A DNA stretch of 64,000 nucleotides from positions 93,115-157,114 of the forward strand of contig JABTVA010000007.1 of NCBI GenBank assembly GCA_015075075.1, read 5' to 3'. The translations under genes and the position numbers were made by a program. Position 1 is the first letter of the stretch, and each line of letters starts with the position of its first letter. Positions 9,027 to 17,863 of the stretch are shown here, piece after piece. Below the pieces are notes generated by a model. That model did not search any database. It worked only from the letters and a program-made list of their open reading frames with translations, and had not been told where the DNA came from. The stretch is from Deltaproteobacteria bacterium (GTDB taxonomy: Bacteria > Desulfobacterota > GWC2-55-46).

Positions 9027-9971
9027 ATGGACTTGAGAGAGGCTTCAGCCAGGGTCGGCGCGCTAAGGGCAAACCTCGAAGGGGCCGTGAAGGGCAAGCC
9101 CGCGGTCATTGACCTTGCGATAACGGCGCTCCTGGCAAAGGGACATCTCCTTATTGAAGACGTCCCGGGCGTCGGGAAATCCACCCTCGCCCACGGGCTC
9201 GCGAAAAGCCTCGACTGCTCCTTCCAGCGGATACAGTTCACAAGCGACCTCCTCCCGTCGGACATCACCGGCGTGACCGTTTTCAACCAGGCTACCCGCG
9301 CATTCGAGTTCAGGCCCGGGCCGGTCTTCGCCAATATAGTCCTCGCGGACGAGATAAACAGGGCAACGCCCAAGACCCAGAGCGCGCTTCTGGAGGCCAT
9401 GAACGAAAGGCAGGTCTCTATCGACAGGGCGACATACCCGCTCCCCTCCCCGTTCATGCTGCTGGCAACACAGAACCCCATAGAGTTCTCCGGCACCTTT
9501 CCGCTGCCCGAATCGCAGCTCGACAGGTTCATGGTTTGCCTCAGCATGGGCTACCCTGACGCGGAGCACGAGAGGCTGATAATAAGGTCCTCAAGTGAAA
9601 AGGGCCCGCTCGAAGGCCTGGGGCCGGTGCTTGACGCCGATGACGTCGAGGCGCTCCAGGACCTCTCATCAAGGGTTCGAGTGGACGAGGACCTCGTCAC
9701 TTATATACTCTCAATAGTCTCCGCGACCAGGAGCCACCGCTCTATACGGCTCGGCCTGAGCCCCAGGGCCGCGATGGCCATGTACAGGGCGGCGCAGGCC
9801 CTGGCCCTCGCGTCGGGCAGGGAATACTGCATACCCGACGACATAAAAACCCTCTCGGGCCCGGTCTTCGCGCACAGGATAATCCCTGCCGAGCGGGCGC
9901 TCGAAGGAGGGTTCGAGACCGGCCTCTCCCTCTTGAAGGAAATACTCGGCACCGTAAAAGTCCCTCTCTGA
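9027..9971 (+). CDS. MoxR family AAA+ ATPase
   Basis: About 314 residues. Walker A EDVPGVGKST, Walker B IVLADEINRA, sensor LLATQNPIE, and the lid domain near the C-terminus (RLGLSPRAAMAMYRAAQ). MoxR ATPases act as chaperones in maturation of other complexes. The start is uncertain: ATG 9027, GTG 9009 and TTG 8973 are all in frame without a clear ribosome site; 9027 just precedes the conserved region. The stop overlaps the start of the DUF58 gene (TGATG). The trio MoxR, DUF58, transglutaminase is a frequent conserved operon. Confidence 0.92.
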   Translation: MDLREASARVGALRANLEGAVKGKPAVIDLAITALLAKGHLLIEDVPGVGKSTLAHGLAKSLDCSFQRIQFTSDLLPSDITGVTVFNQATRAFEFRPGPVFANIVLADEINRATPKTQSALLEAMNERQVSIDRATYPLPSPFMLLATQNPIEFSGTFPLPESQLDRFMVCLSMGYPDAEHERLIIRSSSEKGPLEGLGPVLDADDVEALQDLSSRVRVDEDLVTYILSIVSATRSHRSIRLGLSPRAAMAMYRAAQALALASGREYCIPDDIKTLSGPVFAHRIIPAERALEGGFETGLSLLKEILGTVKVPL

Positions 9972-11002
9972 TGCTTAATCCGGGCCCCATACCCTTCATT
10001 GGCCAGGCGAAGGCCGGGTCTGACTGGAGGGTAGCCGGCCTCCGCCGTTTTCTGAAATTCCCCAGGTCCCTTTCGGTGACAAGGGAAGGCAAGGTATTCA
10101 TCGGGGTCCTGCTCGTCATCGGCCTCGCTGCGGTTAATACCGGCAATAACCTCCTCTACCTTGTCGTTTCGTCCATGCTCTCGATAATCATAGTCTCGGG
10201 CCTCATGTCCGAGTCGACCCTCAGAGGGCTTCGCGTAACAAGGGCCCTTCCGCGGTCCGCATACAAGGGCTCGCCTGCCTGCATAACAATACGGGTCGAG
10301 AACACCAAGCGGCTTTTCTCCTCTTATTCCTTCAAGATTAAAGGGACTGACGGGCCGTCCGCTCCGGCCTATGTAGTCAGGCTTAAGCCCGGCGAAAAGA
10401 GTGAGCTTCGCCTTGAGTGCCTGTTCACGAAGAGGGGGTATGCAAGGCCTGGCCCGGTCAGGGTCTCGACCAGGTTCCCTTTCGGGCTCTTCGTAAAGGG
10501 AAAATCAGAGCCTGGCGGCGAGGACGAGAGCGTCCTTGTCCTCCCCTCTACTGACCGCGCGCTCGCGATCAAGGCCCTCCAGGGTGCGTCGTCGATTACC
10601 GGGGACGGACGGAGCTCTCAGAGGGGCGCGGGCGTCGATTTACATGGACTCCGGGAATACGGGCCGGCGGACGACGCCAGGCACATCCACTGGAAATCGG
10701 CAGCCCGGAAAGAGCCGCTCCTTCTGAAGGAGTTCGAAAGAGAGGCCGGGAAGCGGGTGATGATCATCTTCGACAACCGGCGCGGGGCGACCGATGACGA
10801 GTTCGAAACACTTGTGGACAGGGCCGCCGCGACGGCGGCCTTCCATATCGAAGCAGGGGGGGCTGTGGGATTAAAGACCGTCGGCAGGGACATCCCTCCC
10901 AAGCCGGGGCGCGCGCAATTGTCGATGATACTGAAAGAGCTCGCGCTCATATCTCCGGCGCCTGTCGAAGGAGAGCCCGCATTAAGGGTCGCATCGGCAT
11001 GA
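9971..11002 (+). CDS. DUF58 domain-containing protein
   Basis: A 343-residue protein. Two adjacent N-terminal membrane helices (VFIGVLLVIGLAAVNTGNNL, LYLVVSSMLSIIIVSGLM) come first, then an immunoglobulin-like stretch. The C-terminal DUF58 region has DLHGLREYGPADDARHIHWK (a DUF58 hallmark) and a von Willebrand A-like fold start (RVMIIFDNRRG). Overlaps moxR by one base and the transglutaminase gene by four (ATGA), indicating translational coupling. The family is usually a partner of MoxR; its biochemical role is unknown. Confidence 0.9.
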   Translation: MLNPGPIPFIGQAKAGSDWRVAGLRRFLKFPRSLSVTREGKVFIGVLLVIGLAAVNTGNNLLYLVVSSMLSIIIVSGLMSESTLRGLRVTRALPRSAYKGSPACITIRVENTKRLFSSYSFKIKGTDGPSAPAYVVRLKPGEKSELRLECLFTKRGYARPGPVRVSTRFPFGLFVKGKSEPGGEDESVLVLPSTDRALAIKALQGASSITGDGRSSQRGAGVDLHGLREYGPADDARHIHWKSAARKEPLLLKEFEREAGKRVMIIFDNRRGATDDEFETLVDRAAATAAFHIEAGGAVGLKTVGRDIPPKPGRAQLSMILKELALISPAPVEGEPALRVASA

Positions 11003-12984
11003 GATCCCACGCGCTCGCAGTCACGTCCATAATCTCGCTCCTCGGGCTCTGGGCCGGAAGCCTCGTCGAGGCGGCAGGCAGCCGGCTCATATCGTCTCTT
11101 TCCGTAATCGCCGTCGCCGGCATCGCCTACAATCTCGCATCGGGGAAACCCGCCCTCCGCCTTTCATTCTGGAACGCGGCGGCGCTTGCGGCTTTCGTCT
11201 TCCTCGTCGCCGATTATCTTGCGATATCAAGGGATATCATAGCCTCGGGGACGCGGTTCCTCTCGCTGATACTCGTTTTAAAGCTCCTCTCCATAAGGAG
11301 CGGAAGGGACCACGCGATCGTATTCGCCGTAGCGTTCTTCCTGATACTCGCAGCCGCGGCCTCGACCGTAAGCGCGGTCTTTTTCGCGGTCCTCGCGCTT
11401 TATATCGTGTTCGTCATATGGGGCATGGTCGTCCTGAACCTCCGGAGGGACTTGGACGACTCGGGCATTGGAACGGGCGCCCCTGAGGACCTTTTCGGCC
11501 TTCCCCTTTTCCTGTCGCTTACGGCGCTCTCCGCGGCCTGCATAGTCCTCACCCTGGCTGTCTTCATCTCCATCCCGAGGATGGGGGTCGGGATACTGGA
11601 AGCGGGTTCAAGGGCCCCGCTCAACATATCGGGCTTCTCGGAACGCATGGAAATGGATTCAATTGCCGGGGTGCAGCTCGACCCGGCCATTGTCATGCGG
11701 GTAGAAATCAAAGGCGGAAGCCCGCCTGAGCCGCTCTATTTCAGGGGCGCGTCGCTCGATTTCTTCGACGGCTCCGGATGGAGCAGGCGCGCATCCCTTG
11801 ACCGCCTCATAAAGGGAGTGGACGGGGTCTTTACATTCGGGGGCCCCGGGAAGAGGACCTTGGAGCAGAAGGTCTGGCTCGAGCCGCTCGACACAGAGGT
11901 GCTCTTCGCGGCTTCCAATGCCTACATGGTCGAGGGAAGGCTCCAGAGCCTCTGGACCGACGGCTCCGGGAATATCCGCCTCCCCTCCGCGCCTTTCAGG
12001 AGGCTCGAATACGCCGCGTGGTCGGATATCTCGGGCGGAAGGCCCGCACGCGCGCCCGATGGTTCATATCTTGACGCTTCGTATCTCGTATCGAGCCCTG
12101 AAGGGCATCTAATAACGGAACTGGCCAGGGCCGCCTCGGACGGGAGGACGAGCGCGCTCGGCAAGGCACTTGCGATAGAGGAATTTCTCCACAAGAACTA
12201 CTACTACACGCTTACGCCGCGTAGCGGCGGGGGATCTGGCCCGCTTGAGGACTTCCTCCTCCACACGAAAGAAGGCTGGTGCGAGCACTTTGCGACGGGC
12301 ATGGCCATGATGCTCAGGTCCGCCGGCGTGCCGGCCAGGATTGCTACGGGCTTTCTGGAAGGGGAATGGAACGAGTACGGCGGCTATTTCATAGTGCGGA
12401 AACAGGACGCGCACAGCTGGGTGGAAGCCTATATAGACGGGCAGGGCTGGATGAGGTTCGACCCCACGCCCTCATCGCGGCGTTTAGAAAGGCATGGAGC
12501 CCTTTTCATGTATCTCGACCTCCTGCGGCACAGGTGGAACAGGCATATCGTCAACTTCTCCTTCTCCGACCAGCGCGCGCTCGCCCTGGCCTTCGAGGAA
12601 AAGGCATCCGGGCTTAAAGGCCTGCTCGCTGGCCTCCTGCCGGATAAACGGCCCGGCATAAAAGGCGTGCTCGCCGTGCTTCTCGTATTTGCGCTCGCAG
12701 TCTCCGTGGCCGTTATGGCCCTGAGGCGCGCCCGTAAAGGGAATGCCGCGCAAAAGGCCCCGCGCTATTACATGGAAATGCTCAAGGCCCTTTCCCTGAA
12801 AGGGATGCGGAAAGGGCCCGGGGAGACCCCGAGAGAGTTCGCCGACCGGCTGGGTGAGGCCGACGTGGTCCAAATAACGGAATTATATCTCAGGGAACGG
12901 TACGGCGGGGAAAGGCCCGGCAGAGTGGCGTTGGTGCGGATGGAGGAAACACTTGCAAGAATAAGGAAGCTGAAACGGCCTTAG
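10999..12984 (+). CDS. TgpA-like membrane transglutaminase (DUF3488 and DUF4129 domains)
   Basis: A 661-residue protein with about six N-terminal membrane helices (DUF3488), then a periplasmic transglutaminase-like domain with an intact Cys-His-Asp triad: GWCEHF, DAHSWVEAY and RFDPTP. A further membrane helix (GVLAVLLVFALAVSVAVMAL) precedes a small cytoplasmic DUF4129-like tail (GETPREFADRL). TgpA is an inner-membrane protein with periplasmic transglutaminase activity in Pseudomonas. Last gene of the three-gene operon; its stop overlaps the convergent response-regulator gene by four bases, with no terminator between. Confidence 0.9.
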   Translation: MRSHALAVTSIISLLGLWAGSLVEAAGSRLISSLSVIAVAGIAYNLASGKPALRLSFWNAAALAAFVFLVADYLAISRDIIASGTRFLSLILVLKLLSIRSGRDHAIVFAVAFFLILAAAASTVSAVFFAVLALYIVFVIWGMVVLNLRRDLDDSGIGTGAPEDLFGLPLFLSLTALSAACIVLTLAVFISIPRMGVGILEAGSRAPLNISGFSERMEMDSIAGVQLDPAIVMRVEIKGGSPPEPLYFRGASLDFFDGSGWSRRASLDRLIKGVDGVFTFGGPGKRTLEQKVWLEPLDTEVLFAASNAYMVEGRLQSLWTDGSGNIRLPSAPFRRLEYAAWSDISGGRPARAPDGSYLDASYLVSSPEGHLITELARAASDGRTSALGKALAIEEFLHKNYYYTLTPRSGGGSGPLEDFLLHTKEGWCEHFATGMAMMLRSAGVPARIATGFLEGEWNEYGGYFIVRKQDAHSWVEAYIDGQGWMRFDPTPSSRRLERHGALFMYLDLLRHRWNRHIVNFSFSDQRALALAFEEKASGLKGLLAGLLPDKRPGIKGVLAVLLVFALAVSVAVMALRRARKGNAAQKAPRYYMEMLKALSLKGMRKGPGETPREFADRLGEADVVQITELYLRERYGGERPGRVALVRMEETLARIRKLKRP

Positions 12985-13382
12985 GACTTTTCGCCGGGCC
13001 TGTCCGGCATGCTCGACGTTATGGCTTCCAGGAGCTTTTTGCGCTCGATGGGCTTGGCCACGTAGCCGTCAAAGCCCTTTGTCAAAAGCTCGCCCTCCTC
13101 GCCCCTCATGGCTGAGGCCGTAAGGGCCAGGACAGGTATGGAGCTGTTCCTCGAGTCGGATTTGATTATCCTGGTAGCGGTTATCCCGTCCATGCCGGGG
13201 AGATGCAGATCCATGAGTATGAGGTCGGGCCTCTCTTCCATCAACGATTTCAGGGCCTCGGTGCCGCTCGCGGCCTCGGTTATCTCGTAGCCGTGAAGCG
13301 TGAGTATCTCCTTTACGAGGACCTTGTTCATGTGGTTGTCCTCGACGAGGAGTATCTTGATTTTCCGTTCCTCAGCCGCCAT
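12981..13382 (-). CDS. Stand-alone response regulator (CheY-like)
   Basis: A 133-residue single receiver domain with all key residues: acidic pair ED in LLVEDN, phospho-acceptor Asp in LILMDLHLPGMDG, Thr/Ser in LALTASAM and Lys in VAKPIE. No output domain. It lies 11 nt downstream of the hybrid kinase and is in the same operon. That kinase's own receiver lacks its Asp, so this protein is probably the true phosphate acceptor. Confidence 0.9.
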   Translation of the reverse strand: MAAEERKIKILLVEDNHMNKVLVKEILTLHGYEITEAASGTEALKSLMEERPDLILMDLHLPGMDGITATRIIKSDSRNSSIPVLALTASAMRGEEGELLTKGFDGYVAKPIERKKLLEAITSSMPDRPGEKS

Positions 13383-13393
13383 TTGACCCCGCT

Positions 13394-15436
13394 TCAGCCG
13401 GCGTTCTGCCGAATCCTCTCGAGGGCTTCAAGGAGCTGTTCCCTCTTCACGGCGTTCTCCATGTACTCGACCGCGCCGAGCGAGTACCCGAGCTCCTTGT
13501 TGTCGATGGAAGAGATGATGATTACCGGTATCCCCGCGGTAACGGGGTCCTCCTTCAATTCGCGGAGCACCTCCCATCCGTCCTTCCTCGGGAGCGCGAT
13601 ACCCATGATGATGGCGAAAGGAGTGTGCTCCTCCGCCTTCCTTATAAGGTCGACCCCGTCGACCGCGGCAAACACGTCAAAGCCGCTGCCCGAGAGGTAT
13701 ATGTCTATGAGGCGGTTTATGTCCGCGCTCTCGCTCGCTACGAGGACGCGCGGGAGGGAGGCGAGCCCCGGGGATGACGCAGCCGTTGTAGTAAGGAACG
13801 GTACGTCCAGCTCGTCCGTACCCTGCGGGAGCTTCACGATGAAGGTGGTGCCGCTCCCCGGCACGCTCTCGACGGATATGGTGCCGTTGTGGAGCTCAAC
13901 GAGCCTCTTCGTAAGCACGAGACCCAGGCCCGTCCCGCCGTACTCCTTCGAAGACGATGAGTCCATCTGTTCGAACTCCTTGAAGAGCCTGCCCTTGTCC
14001 TCGGCATTAATCCCTATGCCGGTGTCGTTAATTTTGAGGGTGATATAGCGCTCGATACGCAGCCCCGTCGGCTCCTCGGTTATCTCCCAGTCCACCCTTA
14101 CGCGGCCGTCCTGGACGTTGAACTTGACCGCGTTCGAAAGGAGGTTCATCATCACCTGCTTGAATTTCGCCTTGTCCGCGACGAGCTTGGGCGAGGCCGG
14201 GACCGACTTGGACTCTATGGCTATGTTCTTCTCATGCGCAAGCGGCCTTATTATGCCGAGGACCTCGCCGAGGACCTCCATGAGAGAGAAGCTCTCCATC
14301 GAGAGCTCCATCCTTCCAGCCTCGATCTTCGAAAGGTCGAGTATGTTGTTGATGAGCTGAAGGAGGTGGCTTCCGCTCGAGTGGACGTACTCGACGTACT
14401 GCATCTGCCGTTCGTTGAGGTCCCCGAAGGCCTTCTCCTGCAGGAGCTCGGAGAAGCCAATTATGGAATTGAGCGGGGTGCGGAGCTCGTGGCTTACGTT
14501 CGCGAGGAACTGGCTCTTCATCCTGTTGGCCTCCATGAGCTCCATGTTGGCGAACTCGAGGGACACCTTGTTCCTCGAAAGCTCCTGGTTCGCGAGCTTG
14601 AGCTCCTCGGTCCTCTCCTCGACCTTGTGCTCGAGCCTGGTATAGTAGTCCTGAAGGTTCCCGGCCATCCTGTTGAATTCGACGGCGAGGCTGCCTATCT
14701 CGTCCTCCGCGGCGACCGGCGCGCGCTCCGAGAGGCTCCCCTGGCCTATCATCCGGGCCGACTCCTCTATGGCGAGGATGGGCTTCACGATGGAACGCGT
14801 GAGTATCAGCCACAGCCCGCCCGCGAACACTATAGCGAGAAGAGTGAACGCCAGGGTCACGAGTATTATGACCTTTGCGAAGAAACCGCTCTCCCTGTAG
14901 GCCGTGAAGGCCGTGTCCTTCTCCTCCTTTATAAGCTCCTTCAGGGAATTGAGGGAGGCGGTGAAGACCTTGTTGCCCTCGCTCCTTATGAGGTTCAGGG
15001 CGGCGTCCCTGTTCCCCGCCCTCGATATCTCCTCCACCCTCTCGTGGACGGCCGCGTACATCCTCAGGTTCTCGATTAGCTCGTCATAGGTCTTGTCCCG
15101 GCCCGAGGCGATGCCCATCGCCCTGTACTCGGCAAGCAGCCTGTCCATCCTCCTCATGCGGTCGTCTATCGAGCCTTCGAGAAAGAGCTTCGACGAGTTG
15201 TCGGTGATGATGGTGTGGAGGAAGACCTCCTGCCTCGCGGAAAGGAACTCGTTCTCCACGGACGAAAGGGTTTCGCCCCTCTTGAACGAGTCGACATAGA
15301 GGCTCTCCGTGACCCTGGCGAGCTGGCCGGCGTTGTATAGGCCGACGAGTCCGCCCACCCCCATCATGAGGAGGAGGAAAAGGAACACGACGGCCAGCTT
15401 GTTGGATATGGATAGGCTTCTGAAGAGCTTCTTCAT
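13394..15436 (-). CDS. Hybrid sensor histidine kinase with pseudo-receiver
   Basis: 680 residues from ATG 15436, which overlaps the upstream stop as ATGA; longer in-frame extensions read through the neighbour and are not credible. Two membrane helices (residues about 13-33 and 190-212) bracket a helical periplasmic sensor, followed by HAMP. The HisKA motif is NVSHELRTPLNSIIGF, and the HATPase has MNLLSNAVKFN, DTGIGI and GGTGLGL. The C-terminal receiver domain reads AIIMGIALPRKDG, with Gly where the phospho-acceptor Asp should be, and ASESAD in place of the acidic pair. It is therefore probably not phosphorylated. Likely signals through the neighbouring stand-alone receiver. Confidence 0.9.
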   Translation of the reverse strand: MKKLFRSLSISNKLAVVFLFLLLMMGVGGLVGLYNAGQLARVTESLYVDSFKRGETLSSVENEFLSARQEVFLHTIITDNSSKLFLEGSIDDRMRRMDRLLAEYRAMGIASGRDKTYDELIENLRMYAAVHERVEEISRAGNRDAALNLIRSEGNKVFTASLNSLKELIKEEKDTAFTAYRESGFFAKVIILVTLAFTLLAIVFAGGLWLILTRSIVKPILAIEESARMIGQGSLSERAPVAAEDEIGSLAVEFNRMAGNLQDYYTRLEHKVEERTEELKLANQELSRNKVSLEFANMELMEANRMKSQFLANVSHELRTPLNSIIGFSELLQEKAFGDLNERQMQYVEYVHSSGSHLLQLINNILDLSKIEAGRMELSMESFSLMEVLGEVLGIIRPLAHEKNIAIESKSVPASPKLVADKAKFKQVMMNLLSNAVKFNVQDGRVRVDWEITEEPTGLRIERYITLKINDTGIGINAEDKGRLFKEFEQMDSSSSKEYGGTGLGLVLTKRLVELHNGTISVESVPGSGTTFIVKLPQGTDELDVPFLTTTAASSPGLASLPRVLVASESADINRLIDIYLSGSGFDVFAAVDGVDLIRKAEEHTPFAIIMGIALPRKDGWEVLRELKEDPVTAGIPVIIISSIDNKELGYSLGAVEYMENAVKREQLLEALERIRQNAG

Positions 15437-17115
15437 CGCGTCTGCCCGCCGGACCGGACCGCCTCCGGCTCGCTCATGTCCTCGTAAAGGAGCGCCAGGT
15501 TGGAGACCTCCCCGCCCGAGCCGTAAATTGGAAAGCTCCTTATCCGGAGCCTCCTCCCCGGCGCGCTCAGCCCCAGTTCCCTTGCGGATATCGGGGCGTA
15601 GTTTATGATGAACTCGGTCGAATAACCGTCGTATGACTTGTTGATCGCGGTGACCATGCCCTGCGACCGGAGCACCTTGTCCTCCAGGACCGAGTATGCC
15701 GAAGCGTCGAAGCCGGAGTTCGCGCCGAGCATGAGCCTTGCCCTGCCGTTCATCATGACGCATTTCCCGTCGAGGCCGAATATCGCCAGGCCGAGCGGCA
15801 GCTGCCCGATGAGGCGCTCAAGGAGCATCCGGGAGGCGCGCTCGTTCTTGAAAAGCGCCGAATGCCCGGATATGACGGCGATGGACGAGGCGATTGCCTC
15901 AAGAAAGGCAAGGTGCTCTTCCGAGAAGACTCCCCTGTCCCCGTAAGCCGCTATCAACAGCCCGGCCGCTTCCCCGTTGTAGACAAGGGGCGCGGCGGCC
16001 ACCAGTTCCGTACCGGGTCCGGAAAGAATCCCGGAAAAGGCGGCAGGGAGCGAGCCGCGGTCAAAGACCTTTGCCGCGCCGCCCTCCCAACCCTTAAGGG
16101 AGACGTCCTCAAGGCGCGCTGCCACGCCTTCGGGGAGTCCAAAGGCGGACTTGAGCATCAATGCGCCTCCGCCTTCGCGCATGTATACCGCCGCTCCCGA
16201 AGCCCCGGTCCTCAGGACGGCCTCCCTGAGGGCGGCTTCGAAGACCCCCGTTTCGGAAAGGGTCCTGCCTGCAAAGGAGATGACCGCGCCTATCGCGGAT
16301 ATCTGCCCCGAGGACTCGACGAGAGCGGTCCTCAATCTCAGGCATTCTGAATCCTTGAACGCCTTCTCCTTGCCCAGGTATTCAAGTATCTGGTTGAGCT
16401 TTCCGCCGAGCCTCCCGGTTTCGCTCCTGTCGTCGGCGCAGAACCTCGCATCCGCCTCTCCGGCGAGGATGCGCCTGGCCGTGAGGACCGCCTTCCGCAT
16501 GGGGCGGAAGACCCGCCCGTAGAGTATAAGGGCCGCCACGAGCGCCAATGCCACGAACCCGGCGAAGCTTTTGAGCGCCAGGGAATTGAACTCCTGGAAG
16601 ACCGCCTGCTTTCTGAGCGAAATGTGGGAAAGGAGCCTTTCGGCCTTCTCCGAGGCGAGGACAGTGTTCGTGTCCACGGAGTTATGCAGGAGTATCATCT
16701 CCTCCCTTGTGATGGCCTCGTTGAGCCTCCGGAGCTCCGCCCTTATCGTAAAGATATCGTTCAGGACGGCCCGGACGGACTCGGCGAGCATGCCTTCCTC
16801 TTTAAGGAGTCCGGCAAACGCCGGGTCCGCCACCACTGCTTCGAGGCTGTCGGCGGTATGGTCCATGCCCGCCTTCAACATATTGACGGAACCGTACTCC
16901 AGCCCCCAGGCGACCACGATCATCTCAAGGTGGTGCTGCAGCCGGAAAATGGAAGCCCTGGCAGAGACTACTTCGCTCTGGAGGGTGTCATACAGCTCGA
17001 GCTTCCTGGATTTCACGAGGAACGAGTTGTACTCGAAGGCCGCGGCCGCAAATATTATCGTTAGCGCGATTATGGACTTCTGGAAAATGGAGAGGCTTCT
17101 GAGAGGTGATTTCAT
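15433..17115 (-). CDS. Membrane sensor with HAMP, GAF and PAS domains but no kinase
   Basis: A 560-residue protein: membrane helix at about 15-30, helical periplasmic sensor, second helix near 183-203, HAMP, GAF-like domain (about 280-420) and PAS domain (about 430-545). No HisKA, HATPase, GGDEF or EAL sequence follows. The coding sequence ends in ATGA overlap with the hybrid kinase, whose own N-terminus has a very similar membrane-sensor layout (RSLSIFQKS versus RSLSISNKL). It probably acts as a co-sensor or accessory subunit of that kinase. No frameshift at the junction suggests a split kinase. Confidence 0.8.
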   Translation of the reverse strand: MKSPLRSLSIFQKSIIALTIIFAAAAFEYNSFLVKSRKLELYDTLQSEVVSARASIFRLQHHLEMIVVAWGLEYGSVNMLKAGMDHTADSLEAVVADPAFAGLLKEEGMLAESVRAVLNDIFTIRAELRRLNEAITREEMILLHNSVDTNTVLASEKAERLLSHISLRKQAVFQEFNSLALKSFAGFVALALVAALILYGRVFRPMRKAVLTARRILAGEADARFCADDRSETGRLGGKLNQILEYLGKEKAFKDSECLRLRTALVESSGQISAIGAVISFAGRTLSETGVFEAALREAVLRTGASGAAVYMREGGGALMLKSAFGLPEGVAARLEDVSLKGWEGGAAKVFDRGSLPAAFSGILSGPGTELVAAAPLVYNGEAAGLLIAAYGDRGVFSEEHLAFLEAIASSIAVISGHSALFKNERASRMLLERLIGQLPLGLAIFGLDGKCVMMNGRARLMLGANSGFDASAYSVLEDKVLRSQGMVTAINKSYDGYSTEFIINYAPISARELGLSAPGRRLRIRSFPIYGSGGEVSNLALLYEDMSEPEAVRSGGQTR

Positions 17116-17162
17116 CGACTCGCCTTGCGGAAGCAGCCCTGCAAAGCTGCCCTGCGGCAGCC

Positions 17163-17732
17163 CTACTTAAGCAGCCTCTGAACGTTCTTCTGGAAGTCCT
17201 TGAGCTTCAAGGGCTTGGAAAGGCAGTTGTCGGCCCCGCACTGGATTATCCGCTCCATGTCCTCCCTGCCGTAGGCCGTGACGGCGAGGATCTTTATCCT
17301 GCTGGTATTGGCGTCCTGTTTTATGCGCCTGCAGACCTCGAACCCGTCTATCTTCGGCATCCTGATGTCGAGCACAAGGAGCTCGGGCTTGAAGTCCCCT
17401 ACTTTTATAAGGGCCTCGTATCCGTCGCCCGCGGTCTCGATCGAAAACCCGTCGCCCATGGCCACGAGCGCGCCCTTTATGAACTCCACGATTTCCCGCT
17501 CGTCGTCTATTATGAGTATCTTCTTTCTTTCCGGGAACATCTCCTCTTTCACCTCGAGCTTGAACTTCTCGAGGAAGCCCATGAAATCTTCCCGGTTTAT
17601 GCGGAAATGGCCGCCCGGCGTCCTGAACGCGACGAGCTTCCCGGACGCTATCCACTTCTTGACGGCGTTGATGGTAACATGGCAAAAAGCGGCTATTTCG
17701 CCGGTTGTATACGGCTTCTTTGATTCGTTCAT
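17163..17732 (-). CDS. Response regulator with N-terminal excisionase/MerR-type HTH
   Basis: A 189-residue protein. Residues 7-57 (YTTGEIAAFCHVTINAVKKW, then TPGGHFRI) form a helix-turn-helix of the excisionase/BldC type. The C-terminal receiver has DD in IIDDER, acceptor Asp in LLVLDIRMPKIDG, AVTAYG and the Lys in CLSKPLK. DNA-binding domain before receiver is the reverse of the usual order. First gene of the phosphorelay cluster (17.7 to 13.0 kb, minus strand), followed 48 nt later by the co-sensor. Likely transcriptional output of the kinase; targets unknown. Confidence 0.85.
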   Translation of the reverse strand: MNESKKPYTTGEIAAFCHVTINAVKKWIASGKLVAFRTPGGHFRINREDFMGFLEKFKLEVKEEMFPERKKILIIDDEREIVEFIKGALVAMGDGFSIETAGDGYEALIKVGDFKPELLVLDIRMPKIDGFEVCRRIKQDANTSRIKILAVTAYGREDMERIIQCGADNCLSKPLKLKDFQKNVQRLLK

Positions 17733-17863
17733 CGCTGCAGACTCGATAGATTGTAGTGAGTTCTTCTAAAGGGGGCGGAATCCAATGGTTACACTTTTTA
17801 TATTATAAATAGTATCTTTAATGAAATACAAGGTCAAGAGCTTTTTACAGGGCGGATACGGGC

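Noticed and set aside
13394..15763. Longer start for the hybrid kinase at 15763
   Set aside because: The extra 109 residues overlap the co-sensor gene and are Arg/Gly-rich without a signal or domain; ATG 15436 overlaps the stop as ATGA and begins the sensor.
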